Source: Prevotella sp.
GTDB taxonomy: Bacteria > Bacteroidota > Bacteroidia > Bacteroidales > Bacteroidaceae
Direction of reading: 5' to 3'
DNA: 64,000 nucleotides
Assembly (NCBI GenBank): GCA_017557185.1
Contig: JAFZAP010000043.1
Coordinates: forward strand, 1 to 64,000
The notes under the pieces were generated by a model. The model made no database searches, was not told the DNA's origin, and saw only the letters and a program-made list of their open reading frames with translations. The stretch's first letter is position 1. Each line of letters begins with the position of its first letter. The position numbers and the translations under genes are program-made. This document shows, piece by piece, positions 62,402 to 64,000 of this stretch.

Positions 62402-64000
62402 TTATTCCCAGGATGGAGGTTCCTTTTCGAGTCCCCAGTGTTTATTGGGCTTTGCAGAGGTCACATAATTCAATGTTGCGCCATTCGTAAGTTCGTCAAG
62501 GTTTATCCAAGTCTGATTAAAGGTCTTACCATTGAACTTAAGTGACGAGGTGAAAGGTTTCCCTTCAGCACCACCTGTTATAACAATATTCTTGCCATTA
62601 GGAAGATGTACTATGGCCTTTGGGAACATCGGAGTGTTGAGGGCAAAGCCTCCGACGCCGGGAATCTCCGGATAAAGTCCAAGGCATGCCCAAACGTACC
62701 ATGCTCCCATAGCACCGAGGTCATCATTGCCAGGCAATCCGTTTACCTTTGCCGAATACATCTCATTCAATGTACGGCGTATTACATCTGATGTCTTCCA
62801 TGGCTGCCCCACCCAATTGTAGCACCATGGTATTCCAAAGCTCGGCTCATTGCCACATGCGAACCACTCGTCGCCATATCCTGCATCGAGACGTGTAAAG
62901 TACTCATCAAGGCGTTCTATTGCCTTTTGCTTACCACCGATGATGTCAATCAGACCTTTGATATTGTATGGCACCATCCAGAAATAATCCTTATACGTTG
63001 CCTCACGCCAGTCCTCGCCCTGATTTTTCCACGATCCATCCTCGTTACGAGAGCAGAGCCAAGTAGTTTCAGGATTATACAGGTTTTTCCACGAACGAGC
63101 GAAATGGAAATATCTCCATGATGAGAACTCGTCACCAACAGCATACAAAGAGTATTGAGCGATGGCAAAATCGGCTGATGTATATTCAAGCTGAATGGAA
63201 GCAGGGCAATATCCTTTGTCCAAGTATGACTTGAGGTGAGGACGCGTTTCATATCCTTGCGAAGCTGCTCCAGGTACTTCTGCGCCACGTTTCATTATTT
63301 CAAAGATAGGCTTTGGATCATAGTTCCGTGCACCAAATGCCCATGCGTTACATATAAGGATAGAAGAAGGGTCTCCCTGCATGATGCCTGTTTCACAGTT
63401 AGCCATCACCCAACGTGGCAACGAACCGCCTGACTGTTCAGCGAAGTCTTTGTGAGAGATTACAATATCGCTCGCCACGTCTGGCTCCAGCATAGCCAGA
63501 ACCTGTATCTGCGTGCGGTATGTATCCCAGTTAGAAAATTGAGTATATTGCTTGAAGTTAGTCTTGTGAACTTGGAAATCTGCACCCATATACTCGCCAT
63601 TAACGTCATTGCATACACTTGGATGAATAAATGTGCGGTAGAGATGGGAATAGAACTGTTCCTCACGCTCTTTCGTCCCACCGCTAATTTCAATCAGTGA
63701 GAGAACGTCATTCCATTTGCTTTCAGCGTTTTTCTGTACGGAAGCGAAGTTCCACCCTGCGTTCTCAGCCCGGAGATTAGCACGGGCATTCTCTACGGAC
63801 ACATAACTCACGCCAACCTTGTATTGCAAAGGCTTACCGTTAGATGTATCAAACGTAAAATATACGCCTGAATACTGCCCTTCTGCGAATGTTTCACCTC
63901 GATGCAACTCTATCTTTTTCCATGTTCCTTTCTCTATGCAATCTGCATCAAACTCAGCATAGAAGTAAACCTTGTAATGGGTTGGCAAGCCACAGAACTG
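62402..64000 (-). CDS. GH92 exo-alpha-mannosidase, C-terminal part
   Basis: About 532 residues are visible; the N-terminus lies beyond the window, so no start is called. The (alpha/alpha)6 domain matches GH92: YRTFIHPSVCNDVNGEYMG, FSNWDTYRTQIQ, and the acid motif ACGNEPSFGIPWCYNWVGQPW. GLPGNDDLGAMGAWYVWACLGLYPEIPG carries the base Asp. It differs from the GH92 at 23813-26116 in having Phe rather than His after NEPS, and GNDD in place of GNED, so its linkage preference is probably different. No lipobox or signal can be judged. It is in the same transcript as the GH43 gene (6 bp gap). Confidence 0.93.
   Translation of the reverse strand, partial: QFCGLPTHYKVYFYAEFDADCIEKGTWKKIELHRGETFAEGQYSGVYFTFDTSNGKPLQYKVGVSYVSVENARANLRAENAGWNFASVQKNAESKWNDVLSLIEISGGTKEREEQFYSHLYRTFIHPSVCNDVNGEYMGADFQVHKTNFKQYTQFSNWDTYRTQIQVLAMLEPDVASDIVISHKDFAEQSGGSLPRWVMANCETGIMQGDPSSILICNAWAFGARNYDPKPIFEIMKRGAEVPGAASQGYETRPHLKSYLDKGYCPASIQLEYTSADFAIAQYSLYAVGDEFSSWRYFHFARSWKNLYNPETTWLCSRNEDGSWKNQGEDWREATYKDYFWMVPYNIKGLIDIIGGKQKAIERLDEYFTRLDAGYGDEWFACGNEPSFGIPWCYNWVGQPWKTSDVIRRTLNEMYSAKVNGLPGNDDLGAMGAWYVWACLGLYPEIPGVGGFALNTPMFPKAIVHLPNGKNIVITGGAEGKPFTSSLKFNGKTFNQTWINLDELTNGATLNYVTSAKPNKHWGLEKEPPSWE

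Overview
The window is a carbohydrate-degradation region from a gut- or rumen-type Bacteroidota, most like Prevotella or a relative. The basis is SusC/SusD pairs, a hybrid two-component system, promoters with a TAnnTTTG -7 box, many exported glycoside hydrolases, and a recurring C-terminal tail of the 'YNLxGQRV...GIxIxNGKKxLVK' kind. No rRNA, tRNA, CRISPR, phage or transposase gene was seen. Almost every gene product has a signal peptide or lipobox.

Layout. (1) 1-1455, minus strand: a Gfo/Idh/MocA oxidoreductase followed by a GH43-type enzyme cut by the window edge. (2) 1456-2367: non-coding, with a 22-bp periodic array, a small hairpin, and a 33-bp perfect inverted repeat around AT-rich 27-bp tandem repeats. 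(3) 2368-29877, minus: a probable 12-gene operon of about 27.5 kb. In transcription order it encodes a DUF4105 membrane protein, GH38-like, GH92, GH2, GH78, SusD, DUF5004, DUF4961, SusC, SusD, SusC and a 1534-residue CotH/lamin-tail protein. (4) 30115-35768, plus: a GH2 enzyme with an inserted F5/8-type C domain, overlapping a lipoprotein that carries a degenerate metallophosphoesterase domain. (5) 36164-39897, minus: a small secreted protein and two related propeller-type proteins. (6) 40219-41931, plus: a putative TIM-barrel enzyme of unrecognised family. (7) 41932-42291: a second, longer 22-bp periodic array. (8) 42292-57781, minus: a (alpha/alpha)6 glycosidase, the hybrid two-component sensor/regulator, GH130, an esterase, a lipoprotein, a third propeller, an SGNH hydrolase, a second-type GH2 and a small secreted protein. 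(9) 58035-64000, minus: sialate-O-acetylesterase type, SGNH hydrolase, GH43 and a GH92 cut by the window edge.

How it fits together. GH92, GH38-like, GH130 and three GH2 enzymes of the beta-mannosidase/exo-glucosaminidase type point to a mannose-rich, branched glycan. GH78, GH43 and several esterases suggest rhamnose, pentose and acyl decorations. The exact substrate cannot be read from the sequence.

The strongest new signal is regulatory. Three leftward operons (starts near 29877, 39897 and 57781) share a paired operator: a 9-bp element (TTGGTTCGT-like, read in the gene direction) repeated at exactly 21 bp, with exactly 29 bp between the proximal copy and the -7 box. The hybrid two-component protein encoded in the third operon is the obvious candidate to bind it. 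The first genes of two of these operons encode related small secreted proteins, and the same module is fused to the N-terminus of one GH2 enzyme.
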